This document shows, in pieces, positions 8,148 to 15,228 of a DNA stretch of 64,000 nucleotides. The notes beneath the pieces were generated by a model that saw nothing but the letters and a program-made list of their open reading frames with translations, was not told the DNA's origin and did no database searches. Origin of the DNA: Streptomyces sp. NRRL WC-3618 (lineage in GTDB: Bacteria > Actinomycetota > Actinomycetes > Streptomycetales > Streptomycetaceae); assembly GCF_001280005.1 (NCBI RefSeq), contig NZ_LGDW01000237.1, forward strand, positions 10,549-74,548, in the 5' to 3' direction. Each line of letters opens with the position of its first letter. The stretch's first letter is position 1. Made by a program: the position numbers and the translations under genes.

Positions 8148-9074
8148 TCATGACTTCAGGCCCTCGTACGTCACCCCGGTGAGCTGCTCGGAGGCGGCCC
8201 AAAGGCGTTCCCCCGCGCGGTCGTCGAGGGTCCAGGAAGCGCGCCACGACGTGGCGGGCGAGCCGCGCCAGCCCAGGATCCGGGGGCCGATGAACGCGTC
8301 GGGCCGTACGTCCGGTGCGGCGGCCGCGTACAGGGTGGGCAGGGCGCCCGCCTCGGCGGACTGGGCGAAGAAGCGGTTGCCGATCTCCATCATCCGCTCG
8401 GCGCCCTTGCGGCCCTGCATCTTCGGCGCGGCGGTCTGGAGGTTGGTGGCGGCGTACCCGGGGTGCGCGGCGGCGGCCACGACACCGGAGCCGGTCGCGG
8501 CCAGCCTGCGCGCCAGCTCGTGCGTGAAGAGCAGGTTGGCCGTCTTGGAACGTCCGTACGCGGTCCAACGCCGGTAGTTCCGTTGACTGTTGAGGTCGTG
8601 AATGTCGATGTTGCCGAGGAGGTGAGCACCGCTGGAGAGGTTCACGATCCGGGCGCCGGGCGTACCGAGCAGCCTCGGGAAGAGCAGCCCGGTGAGCGCG
8701 AAGTGCCCGAGGTGGTTGACCCCGAACTGCGTCTCGAACCCGTCCGCCGTCGTCCCGTACGGCATCGCCATCACGCCCGCGTTGTTGACGAGGAGATCGA
8801 GGCGCTCGTACGGGAGCTCGTCCACGAACTCCCGTACGGAGCCCAGGTCTCCGAGGTCCAGCGGCCAGAACTCGGCGATGGCGTCCGGCACTTCGGCAAG
8901 CAGCCGCCCCACCGCCTCGTTCCCGCGCACCTCGCTCCGGCAGGCGAGCACCACCCGCGCCCCCTTGCGCGCCAACTCCCGTGCGGTGACGTACCCGAGA
9001 CCGCTGTTGGCGCCGGTGACGACGGCGATCCGGCCGTTCTGGTCGGGGATGTCCTGCGCGTTCCAGCCCGGCAT
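8148..9074 (-). CDS. Short-chain dehydrogenase/reductase, retinol-dehydrogenase-like
   Basis: This 308-residue classical SDR has the coenzyme motif TGANSGLG near residue 19, NNAGVMA near 95, and the catalytic Tyr and Lys in AYGRSKTAN near 170. Arg in VLACRSE suggests NADP(H) preference. The length and the GWNAQDIPDQNGR start are typical of Streptomyces oxidoreductases of the retinol dehydrogenase type. The substrate is unknown. The gene is monocistronic, with its terminator shared with nirD, and 136 bp without a feature lie upstream. Confidence 0.9.
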   Translation of the reverse strand: MPGWNAQDIPDQNGRIAVVTGANSGLGYVTARELARKGARVVLACRSEVRGNEAVGRLLAEVPDAIAEFWPLDLGDLGSVREFVDELPYERLDLLVNNAGVMAMPYGTTADGFETQFGVNHLGHFALTGLLFPRLLGTPGARIVNLSSGAHLLGNIDIHDLNSQRNYRRWTAYGRSKTANLLFTHELARRLAATGSGVVAAAAHPGYAATNLQTAAPKMQGRKGAERMMEIGNRFFAQSAEAGALPTLYAAAAPDVRPDAFIGPRILGWRGSPATSWRASWTLDDRAGERLWAASEQLTGVTYEGLKS

Positions 9075-9210
9075 GTTCGGATGACCTCCATGAGCGACGG
9101 GTCCGGCGGTTCTGGCGTCCCGGGCATGTGTCCGGATCCGGATCCCGATTCGCGTACAGACTGCGCCGGATCGGCTCCCATGGCCAGTTCTACGCCCTGT
9201 GACGCGCGTG

Positions 9211-10041
9211 TCAGGGCTTGCGGCCCACTCCGCAGTAGGCGTCGACGGCCGAGGCGGGACCTGCCGGGCCCCGGAGGTCGGGGCGCCACAGGGGAACCTG
9301 GACGACGCCGGGTTCCACCAGGTCGAGGCCGTCGAAGAACGCGGCGATCTCCTCGACGCTCCGCACGTAGTACGGGACGGCGCCGCTCGCGTTGTACGCG
9401 TCCGACGCGGCGATCATGCCCTCACTGGTCGCGGTGCTGTCGCTGATCACCAGATGGCTGCCCGACGGCAGGCCCGCCATGAGCCGGCCGACCAGGTCGC
9501 ACGCCTGTTTGTGGTCGGCGACATGGCCGAGCGTGTTGAGGATCATCAGGGCGACCGGCCGGGAGAGGTCCAGGGTGTCGGCGGCGGCTTCGAGGATGGC
9601 CTCGGGGTCGTACAGGTCTGCGTTCAGATAGACGGTCCGGCCCTCGGGGGTGCTGCCGAGCAGGGCGTCCGCGTGGGCCAGCACGATCGGGTCGTTGTCG
9701 ACGTACACGATTCTGGCGTCCGGGGCGGCGCGCTGCGCGACCTCGTGGGTGTTGTCGGCGGTCGGCAGGCCGGTGCCGACGTCCAGGAACTGGCGTACGC
9801 CCTGCTCGTCGGCGAGGTGGCGGACGGCGCGTCCTAAGAAGTGCCGGCTCGTGACCGCGACGTCGACGAGCCCGGGGAAGATCTCCTTGATCTGGTCCCC
9901 GATCTCCCGGTCGACCTCGTAGTTGTCCTTGCCGCCGACGAAGTAGTTCCAGAAGCGGGCCGAGTGGGGCTTGGAGGTGTCGATGTGCGCCCGGGGCCGT
10001 GCGCCGGTGCCGACCGAGGGGGTGGGGTCGTCGTTCAACAC
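9211..10041 (-). CDS. SAM-dependent methyltransferase, DUF574 family
   Basis: The 276-residue protein belongs to the actinobacterial S-adenosyl methyltransferase family (Methyltransf_19/DUF574). It shows HSARFWNYFVGGKDNYEVDR at the N-terminus, the SAM motif FLDVGTGLPTADNTHEVA, VYVDNDPIV as the acidic SAM contact, and MILNTLGHV. Substrates of the family are mostly unknown. I chose the GTG at 10041, because AGGAG lies 8 bp upstream; the in-frame ATG at 10110 lacks a binding site and would add a TETT-repeat leader. Codon 69 is TTA (9837-9835), so translation may need bldA. Streptomyces genomes carry many paralogues. Confidence 0.85.
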   Translation of the reverse strand: MLNDDPTPSVGTGARPRAHIDTSKPHSARFWNYFVGGKDNYEVDREIGDQIKEIFPGLVDVAVTSRHFLGRAVRHLADEQGVRQFLDVGTGLPTADNTHEVAQRAAPDARIVYVDNDPIVLAHADALLGSTPEGRTVYLNADLYDPEAILEAAADTLDLSRPVALMILNTLGHVADHKQACDLVGRLMAGLPSGSHLVISDSTATSEGMIAASDAYNASGAVPYYVRSVEEIAAFFDGLDLVEPGVVQVPLWRPDLRGPAGPASAVDAYCGVGRKP

Positions 10042-10060
10042 GACAGAGTCTCCTGTAGTT

Positions 10061-10105
10061 CTTGTGGTTTCTGCGGTTCCTGTGGTTTCTGCGGTTCCTG
10101 TGGTG
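10061..10105. repeat. 18-bp tandem repeat upstream of the methyltransferase
   Basis: About two and a half copies of an 18-bp unit (core TGTGGTTTCTGCGGTT) lie between the chosen GTG start and the more distant in-frame ATG. They are either 5' untranslated sequence or a Thr-rich N-terminal extension. Confidence 0.75.
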
Positions 10106-10277
10106 ATCATTGGGCACCAACGTAGGTCAACTCGCCACCTCCGCAGAGGAGTTGGCGAGATCCACCGGCGGACAGCAGAGGATTCCGGCCATCGCGGACG
10201 TCACGGGGACACCCCCTGCGCGTACATGACAATTCCATCCCGCCGTCAATGTCAGTGGTGCGCAGTACGTTGTGGGC

Positions 10278-10865
10278 ATGGGCGTGTACCTGGTCGATGT
10301 CGATGCGGAGGAGTGGTTCGGTGAGGGCGAGGAGGGGTGGTCGGAGATCGCGGCGGGCCTGAACGCGGAGCTGGTACGACGCGGTCTGCCCCGGTACGAA
10401 TCGGTACCCGAGGCGGCGGGCTTCGTACGCGGCTCAGGACAGTCCTTCGAGGAGAAACTCGTCCCGCCGATGGACGGCCTCGTGGCGCTGTGCGAGGCAC
10501 ACCTCTCGGCGGCGGAGACGGCGACGCTCCTGGACTGGACGGTACTGGTGCCGGTGTCCCTGGACGAGGAGATCGAGCTGCCGGTCGAGTCCTCGTACTC
10601 CGACGAGACCGTGATCGCGGGTGCGCCTGAGGTCCTGGCAATCGCCCAGAAACTGGCGACGGCGGTCGCGCTGCCGCCCGAGGTCCCGGAGATGTGCGAC
10701 AACCTGGATCTGACGAACTGGTTCCTGGACGGCGCGGCGGAGAAGCTTGCGGCGACGCGGCCGGGGCCGTGGGGCGCGGATCTGGACGCGTCCTTCTATG
10801 TCGCCCTGTACCTGCGCGCGGCACAGCACTCGCTGAGACGGGGGTGCCCGGTCACCTATTGCTAG
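10278..10865 (+). CDS. Conserved hypothetical protein
   Basis: This is a 195-residue, acidic, soluble protein with no signal peptide or membrane segment. The start GVYLVDVDAEEWFGEGEEGW and the block FEEKLVPPMDGLVALCEAHLS resemble a small actinobacterial hypothetical family, for which I know no function. A GTG six bases upstream (10272) is an alternative start. It is divergent from the methyltransferase and convergent with the isochorismatase-like gene. Confidence 0.72.
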   Translation: MGVYLVDVDAEEWFGEGEEGWSEIAAGLNAELVRRGLPRYESVPEAAGFVRGSGQSFEEKLVPPMDGLVALCEAHLSAAETATLLDWTVLVPVSLDEEIELPVESSYSDETVIAGAPEVLAIAQKLATAVALPPEVPEMCDNLDLTNWFLDGAAEKLAATRPGPWGADLDASFYVALYLRAAQHSLRRGCPVTYC

Positions 10866-10901
10866 AGGGTTCGTCTCCCGATTCCGGAGGTGGGCCTTCC
10901 G

Positions 10902-11465
10902 CTATTGCGGTGCGACGGCTTTGAGCCAGTCCTCGACGGCGAGGACATCCGCCCACTGCGGGAACAGCTTCTCGGTGAGCATCCGGTGCACCTCGGGGTC
11001 GGTGTCCAGGCAGGCATCCGCCAGGACGGTGAGGCCGAAGTCCAGGTCGATGGCGTGCCACAGGGTGGACAGCACCACAGCGCTGGTGGCGATGCCGGTG
11101 AGAACGAGGCTGTCGATGTCTCGCGCCCTGAGTACCAGGTCGAGGTCGCTGCCCGAGAACGCGCTCCCCCGCCTCTTGGTCACCACGATCTCCCCCTGGC
11201 GGGGCGCGACCTCATGATGGATCTCGGCGCCAGGGGTGCCCTGGATGAGCAGGCCGGCCCGCACGAGGTTCGCCATCGTCCGGTTACGAGGGCTGACTTC
11301 CGGATCGCCCGGCCGTAACCCCATCACCACGTAGATCACGGGGATGCCGGCGGCCCGGGCACCGTCGATCGCCCCGCGCAAGCGCGGCAGATATCCGGAA
11401 CCGTCGTCGGCGATCGCCACGACGTCCCGTTGGACGTCCATCACCAGAAGTGCGGTGTTCGCCAT
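10902..11465 (-). CDS. Isochorismatase-like hydrolase lacking the catalytic cysteine
   Basis: The 187-residue protein has the isochorismatase/cysteine hydrolase fold: Asp in LLVMDVQRD near the N-terminus and Lys in VVTKRRGSAF. At the position where the family has its nucleophilic Cys (G-x-A-T-N-x-C-V-x-S-T), this protein reads GIATSAVVLST, with Val. Amidase chemistry through a thioester is therefore unlikely. Some relatives without Cys act on vinyl ethers such as isochorismate. The ATG at 11465 fits the fold, and the in-frame extension upstream is basic and low-quality. Codon 50 is TTA. The gene follows the SCO6745-like gene after 29 bp, probably in one transcript. Confidence 0.82.
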   Translation of the reverse strand: MANTALLVMDVQRDVVAIADDGSGYLPRLRGAIDGARAAGIPVIYVVMGLRPGDPEVSPRNRTMANLVRAGLLIQGTPGAEIHHEVAPRQGEIVVTKRRGSAFSGSDLDLVLRARDIDSLVLTGIATSAVVLSTLWHAIDLDFGLTVLADACLDTDPEVHRMLTEKLFPQWADVLAVEDWLKAVAPQ

Positions 11466-11494
11466 GCCTGCCGTCCCTCGCCCTCTTCTCTCAC

Positions 11495-12382
11495 TCAAGC
11501 GCTCTCTGCGCTGAGGCGGTCGACCACCCACGGCACGAGCTCCTTGGCCACCGCAAGGCTGAACGGCCCCGCCAGTGAACGCAGTTCGGCGCAGGCGGCG
11601 GGACCGAGTGTGACGTAAGGGAGGGCGGCCAGTTGGTCGGTGGTGCGCTCGAACTCCGCCCTGCGCCGCTTACCGTCCTCGGTCAGGGCCAGGTCGGGCC
11701 CCTCGTCGAGCCATCCACGCTCACGCAGGTTCAGCACGGCCTGCTCCCACTGCTCCGGCGTCCATCCCCGCGAGTCGCGCAGCACCTTCGCGTCGACGTC
11801 GCCCGTGGCGGCGTGCGTGACGAGAGCCTCGATCCCGCTCAGTCCGGCAGTCAGCAGTGCCGCCACGTGGCCGTCGCCACGGAACTCCCGCAACAGGGTC
11901 TGCGCGTGCCAGAGCACGAGGTGGGGTGCGTCCGGCCACGGCAGTGCGGCGTGCGCGGCGAAGAGGGGGCGGCCTTGTGGATGGTGCACGGTCGCTTCGG
12001 CGGCGGTACGGGCCAATTCCGCCGCGCGGGCCATGGCCGGTGAGGAGATGTCCGCGCCCAGGATGCGGCGGAGCGAGGCGTCCATCCCGGCGAGCCGGGC
12101 GGCGGTGAACTGCTGCGGCGTGGCGGCCTCCCATGCCGCGGGTATGGCTCGGCGCACCAGTTCGGGATTGAAGTTGTAGAACGTGGCGATGACCAGATCC
12201 GCCGGCGCGGCGCCGATCGCGGCGGAGCGGGACGCGAAGTATCCCGTCCTGGCGTCCACGCCCAACTCCGCGTACTGGCTTGCGGCTTCGGGCGAGAAGT
12301 AGACACCCCCGTGGTAGGGCTCGAGGGTCCTCCAGGTCTGGCGCGCGAAGGCCAGGCTGTCGGGGTCTGTGTTCTGCTTCAT
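11495..12382 (-). CDS. SCO6745-family conserved protein
   Basis: The 295-residue protein begins with a segment common to the actinobacterial SCO6745-like family: a WRTLEPYHGGVYFSPEA opening, GYFASRSAAIGAAPADLV, and ATFYNFNPELVRRAIP. The C-terminal half contains a winged-helix-like stretch (LRERGWLDEGPDLALTEDGKRRRAEFE), as found in MarR-type proteins. DNA or ligand binding is possible, but the function of the family is not established. It is the first gene of a two-gene unit with the isochorismatase-like protein. A perfect TetR-type palindrome lies 82-101 bp upstream of the start. Confidence 0.75.
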   Translation of the reverse strand: MKQNTDPDSLAFARQTWRTLEPYHGGVYFSPEAASQYAELGVDARTGYFASRSAAIGAAPADLVIATFYNFNPELVRRAIPAAWEAATPQQFTAARLAGMDASLRRILGADISSPAMARAAELARTAAEATVHHPQGRPLFAAHAALPWPDAPHLVLWHAQTLLREFRGDGHVAALLTAGLSGIEALVTHAATGDVDAKVLRDSRGWTPEQWEQAVLNLRERGWLDEGPDLALTEDGKRRRAEFERTTDQLAALPYVTLGPAACAELRSLAGPFSLAVAKELVPWVVDRLSAESA

Positions 12383-12463
12383 GGGGGGTTCGCCGTCTCG
12401 TGGGGGGGGGGGAAGTGCTGCTGTTCATCGAGCACACGACGGCGCGTGGGTGGTACACCCAAT

Positions 12464-12483
12464 CGTACCGTCTGGTCGGTACG
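12464..12483 (-). promoter_or_regulatory. TetR-type palindromic operator
   Basis: CGTACCG, six bases, CGGTACG form a perfect 7-bp inverted repeat. It overlaps a minus-strand TACGAT (12467-12462) that could be the -10 of the SCO6745-like gene. No TetR gene is in the window. The rest of 12383-12506 shows nothing else. Confidence 0.6.
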
Positions 12484-12506
12484 TTATCGGAGAGCGGCTC
12501 CGGCGA

Positions 12507-12962
12507 CTACCGTCTTTCACGGCGATCGTCCGACATCAGCCATGCCTCCGCGTCCCGCCGGATCCGCGCCGCGTCGAAGGTCTCGTATTCCCGGATCACC
12601 GACCGGATCGTGCCTCGCTCCCGGTACTCGTCCATGATGGCGACATGCTCCGGCAGGCGTACGAACTCCGCCAGAGCGCGTCGCGCGGTCCACACCGAGA
12701 CCGATCCGCAGCGGCGGGCCCAGGGCGCGACCCACAACCACATGCCGACCGCTCCCTCGAGACGCGGCCAGTGGCGCCGTAGCGCGAGACCGTGACGCGT
12801 GATGCCGGGCAGGTCTCGGTACGCGTCGCTGGTGAAGTCGGTGACGCTGACGATCAGCGGGCCGCTCCGGCGACCGCTCGTGCCGCTGTCGGTACCCTTC
12901 GCCGCGACTCGCTCACTGAGGGAGTCCCCGGCCGGGCCCTGGCACCAGCGGCTCCTCAGCAT
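12507..12962 (-). CDS. Conserved hypothetical protein, possible dimeric alpha-beta barrel
   Basis: The 151-residue product has a central segment (HWPRLEGAVGMWLWVAPWARRCGSVSVW, then EFVRLPEHVAIMDEYRERG) that resembles single-domain proteins of the antibiotic-biosynthesis-monooxygenase or spheroidene-monooxygenase-like fold. No catalytic residue can be named. The first 35 residues look weakly conserved, and a downstream start near SVTDF is possible. The ATG overlaps the stop of the DinB-like gene by 7 bp, which argues for coupling and for this start. Confidence 0.65.
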   Translation of the reverse strand: MLRSRWCQGPAGDSLSERVAAKGTDSGTSGRRSGPLIVSVTDFTSDAYRDLPGITRHGLALRRHWPRLEGAVGMWLWVAPWARRCGSVSVWTARRALAEFVRLPEHVAIMDEYRERGTIRSVIREYETFDAARIRRDAEAWLMSDDRRERR

Positions 12963-13549
12963 GGCCTCGGCGTCCAGGACGGGTCACGGCCGAGCAGCGC
13001 GAGCAACCGTTCGCCTGGCGGGGCGTCGTCGGGGACGGCGATCCGTCGGCGGAACGCGGCGCCGGCCCCGCGGCCCTCGTCCGGGACAAGGGCGGCGACG
13101 CGCAGCGCGGCGGTGGTGAGTTCGTCGGTGGGCTCCCACGGGGCGCCGATCGTCACCGCGACGTCCCAGGCGTGCGCCACGTAGTCGAGCAGGTGGAAGC
13201 CGATCGCTGTGCGTCCGGGGACGGCGAAGCCCTCGCCGACCTCCGGCAGCGCGAACCGCCGCTCCAGCACGTCGTCCTCCGCGAACGCCGCGGTGACCTC
13301 GCTCACTGACGTCTCGTACGCTCCGGCCGGGTCATCGCCCACGTCGCCGTCGCGCCAAACGACCCACGGCTCACCCGCACCGCGGGCGGAGGCGGCGAAT
13401 CCCTCGTTCTGGCTGACCAGATGGCGAACCAGGCCGTACAGGGTCCAGTCCGCGCAGGGCGTCGCCAACCTCAGGTGATCGGGCTTCACCTGGGAGACCA
13501 ACTCCCCGGCCAGCAACAGCGCTTGGCGGTCCAGTCGTCGTATGTCCAT
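12956..13549 (-). CDS. TIGR03086-like DinB/mycothiol-type metal-binding protein
   Basis: The 197-residue protein has the maleylpyruvate-isomerase/DinB four-helix layout. His residues sit at GLVRHLVSQN (about 43) and at FHLLDYVAHAWDVAV (about 128), the usual metal-binding triad of mycothiol-dependent enzymes. Ser/Thr-protein-like TPCADWTL is the family signature near the N-terminus. Members may use mycothiol in detoxification, but the substrate is unknown. I chose the ATG at 13549. The gene is divergent from the MocR regulator, with 123 bp between the starts, and the regulator may control it. Confidence 0.82.
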   Translation of the reverse strand: MDIRRLDRQALLLAGELVSQVKPDHLRLATPCADWTLYGLVRHLVSQNEGFAASARGAGEPWVVWRDGDVGDDPAGAYETSVSEVTAAFAEDDVLERRFALPEVGEGFAVPGRTAIGFHLLDYVAHAWDVAVTIGAPWEPTDELTTAALRVAALVPDEGRGAGAAFRRRIAVPDDAPPGERLLALLGRDPSWTPRPC

Positions 13550-13672
13550 GGCCCGAGCGTAAAATCGCACGCGGTACAGGTCCAGAGCCAATAAGTTGCC
13601 GAACGGTTGGGCCAATTACCGGGCCGAAAGCCGACAACAGCCGGGCGGCCGGGCCGACATCGGAGAGCCGGG

Positions 13673-15127
13673 ATGGACGTACACGTCAGGCTCGACGGGC
13701 AGCGCGACCTGTCCGGCCAGATCTACCGCCAGTTGCGCACCGCGATCCACGACGGGCTGCTGCGGCCCGGCGATCCGCTGCCCCCGACCCGGGAGTTGGG
13801 CCGCCGCCTCGATGTGGCCCGCAACACCGTCGGCGTCGCCTACGAACGGCTCGTCGCCGAGGGCTACGCGGAAGGCAGGGTCGGTTCCGGCACCTTTGTG
13901 TGTACGACGGGCCTGCCCACGCCCGGGGCCACGACCGCCACCGACACCACCGGCTCCGGGCTGCGTCCGCGCGCCCTGTGGGCGGGCTTGTCCCCCTGGG
14001 CGGACCCGGAGACCACGGGAGCGACCACGGCGGCCCACGACTTCCGGGTCGGCCTGCCGGACGCCCGGCTCTTCCCGTACAGCGCCTGGCGTCCCCTGAT
14101 CGCCCGGGAACTGCGCCTCTCGGCGACCGCGGCGGCCGGATACGGCGATCCGGCCGGCCACGCCGGGCTGCGGGCCGCCCTCGCCCGGCACATCGGACTC
14201 TCGCGCGGCGTGCGGACCGGGCCGGACGACGTGCTGGTGACCAACGGCACGCAACAGGCCCTGGACCTCATCGGGCGGGTGCTGCTCGAACCGGGCGACC
14301 GGGTGGCCGTCGAAGAGCCCGGTTACCCACCGGCCCGGCTGCCGTTCCTGGCGCAGGGCGCCGAGGTCACGGGCGTACCGGTGGACGCCGAGGGCCTGCT
14401 GGTGGACGCCATCCCGCCGGACACCCGCGCCGTGTACGTCACCCCCGCCCACCAGTTCCCGCTCGGCATGCCGATGTCCCTGCGGCGCAGAACGGCGCTG
14501 CTGCGGTGGGCGCGGCGGCACGGCGCGGCGGTGATCGAGGACGACTACGACAGCGAATTCCGGTTCGGCGGGCGGCCGGTCGAGACGCTGCAGAGTCTGG
14601 ACCGGGACGGATACGTCATCTACGTGGGGTCGCTCTCCAAGGTGATGCTGCCCTCCCTGCGCGTCGGCTTCCTGGTGGCGCCCGCCCCGCTGCGCGCGGC
14701 ACTGCGCACCGCCAAGTACACCGCCGACTGGCACACAGCGGTCCCCACCCAGGCGGCGCTCGCCCGCTTCGTCGACGACGGGTTGCTCGCCCGGCACATC
14801 CGCCGGATGCAGCACGTGTACGCGACCCGGTACCAGACCGTCACCCGCGCGCTCACGGACCACTTCGGGGGACTGGCCGAGCTGGTGCCGTCCGCGGCGG
14901 GCCTGCACGTGACCACCTTCACCCGAGGCCGGCTCGCCGACCCCAAGGCCCTCGCGGACCGGGCCGGCCGGGTCCGGGCATCCGGCGTGGCGGTCCACAC
15001 CCTGGCGGAGGTCGCCGCGAACCGCTCCGCACGCCCGGGCTTCGTCTTCGGCTTCGGGTCGATCGGCGCCCCGGACATCGAGGGGGGCCTGCACCGCGTA
15101 CTCGGCGCGCCTGAGGACAAGGACTAG
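13673..15127 (+). CDS. MocR/PdxR-type GntR regulator with aminotransferase domain
   Basis: The 484-residue protein fuses a GntR winged helix (residues 10-78, with LPPTRELGRRLDVARNTVG) to a class I aminotransferase fold that binds PLP. The Schiff-base Lys is in VGSLSKVMLPS and the PLP-nitrogen Asp in IEDDYDSEF. MocR proteins sense PLP or amino-compound aldimines and usually control a divergent gene, here the DinB-like protein gene. The ATG start has GGAGA about six bases upstream. GCCAAT occurs twice in direct orientation (13587 and 13611) in the divergent gap and might be part of its operator. Confidence 0.9.
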   Translation: MDVHVRLDGQRDLSGQIYRQLRTAIHDGLLRPGDPLPPTRELGRRLDVARNTVGVAYERLVAEGYAEGRVGSGTFVCTTGLPTPGATTATDTTGSGLRPRALWAGLSPWADPETTGATTAAHDFRVGLPDARLFPYSAWRPLIARELRLSATAAAGYGDPAGHAGLRAALARHIGLSRGVRTGPDDVLVTNGTQQALDLIGRVLLEPGDRVAVEEPGYPPARLPFLAQGAEVTGVPVDAEGLLVDAIPPDTRAVYVTPAHQFPLGMPMSLRRRTALLRWARRHGAAVIEDDYDSEFRFGGRPVETLQSLDRDGYVIYVGSLSKVMLPSLRVGFLVAPAPLRAALRTAKYTADWHTAVPTQAALARFVDDGLLARHIRRMQHVYATRYQTVTRALTDHFGGLAELVPSAAGLHVTTFTRGRLADPKALADRAGRVRASGVAVHTLAEVAANRSARPGFVFGFGSIGAPDIEGGLHRVLGAPEDKD

Positions 15128-15159
15128 TGAGGGCGGAAGGGAGCGTCACTTCGACCGTC

Positions 15160-15199
15160 CGCCGTGCCCTGGCAGCGGTGCCGCCGCCAGGGCACGGCG
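15160..15199. terminator. Terminator hairpin between the MocR and GH44 genes
   Basis: A perfect 14-bp GC stem with a 12-base loop lies between the two convergent stops and can serve both. Confidence 0.8.
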
Positions 15200-15228
15200 T
15201 GAACCGGGCGATGTCCGCCCGGCCCCCG

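Noticed and set aside
10902..12483. The isochorismatase-like and SCO6745-like genes as part of a biosynthetic cluster
   Set aside because: No synthase, carrier protein or chorismate enzyme lies nearby; it is a two-gene unit only.
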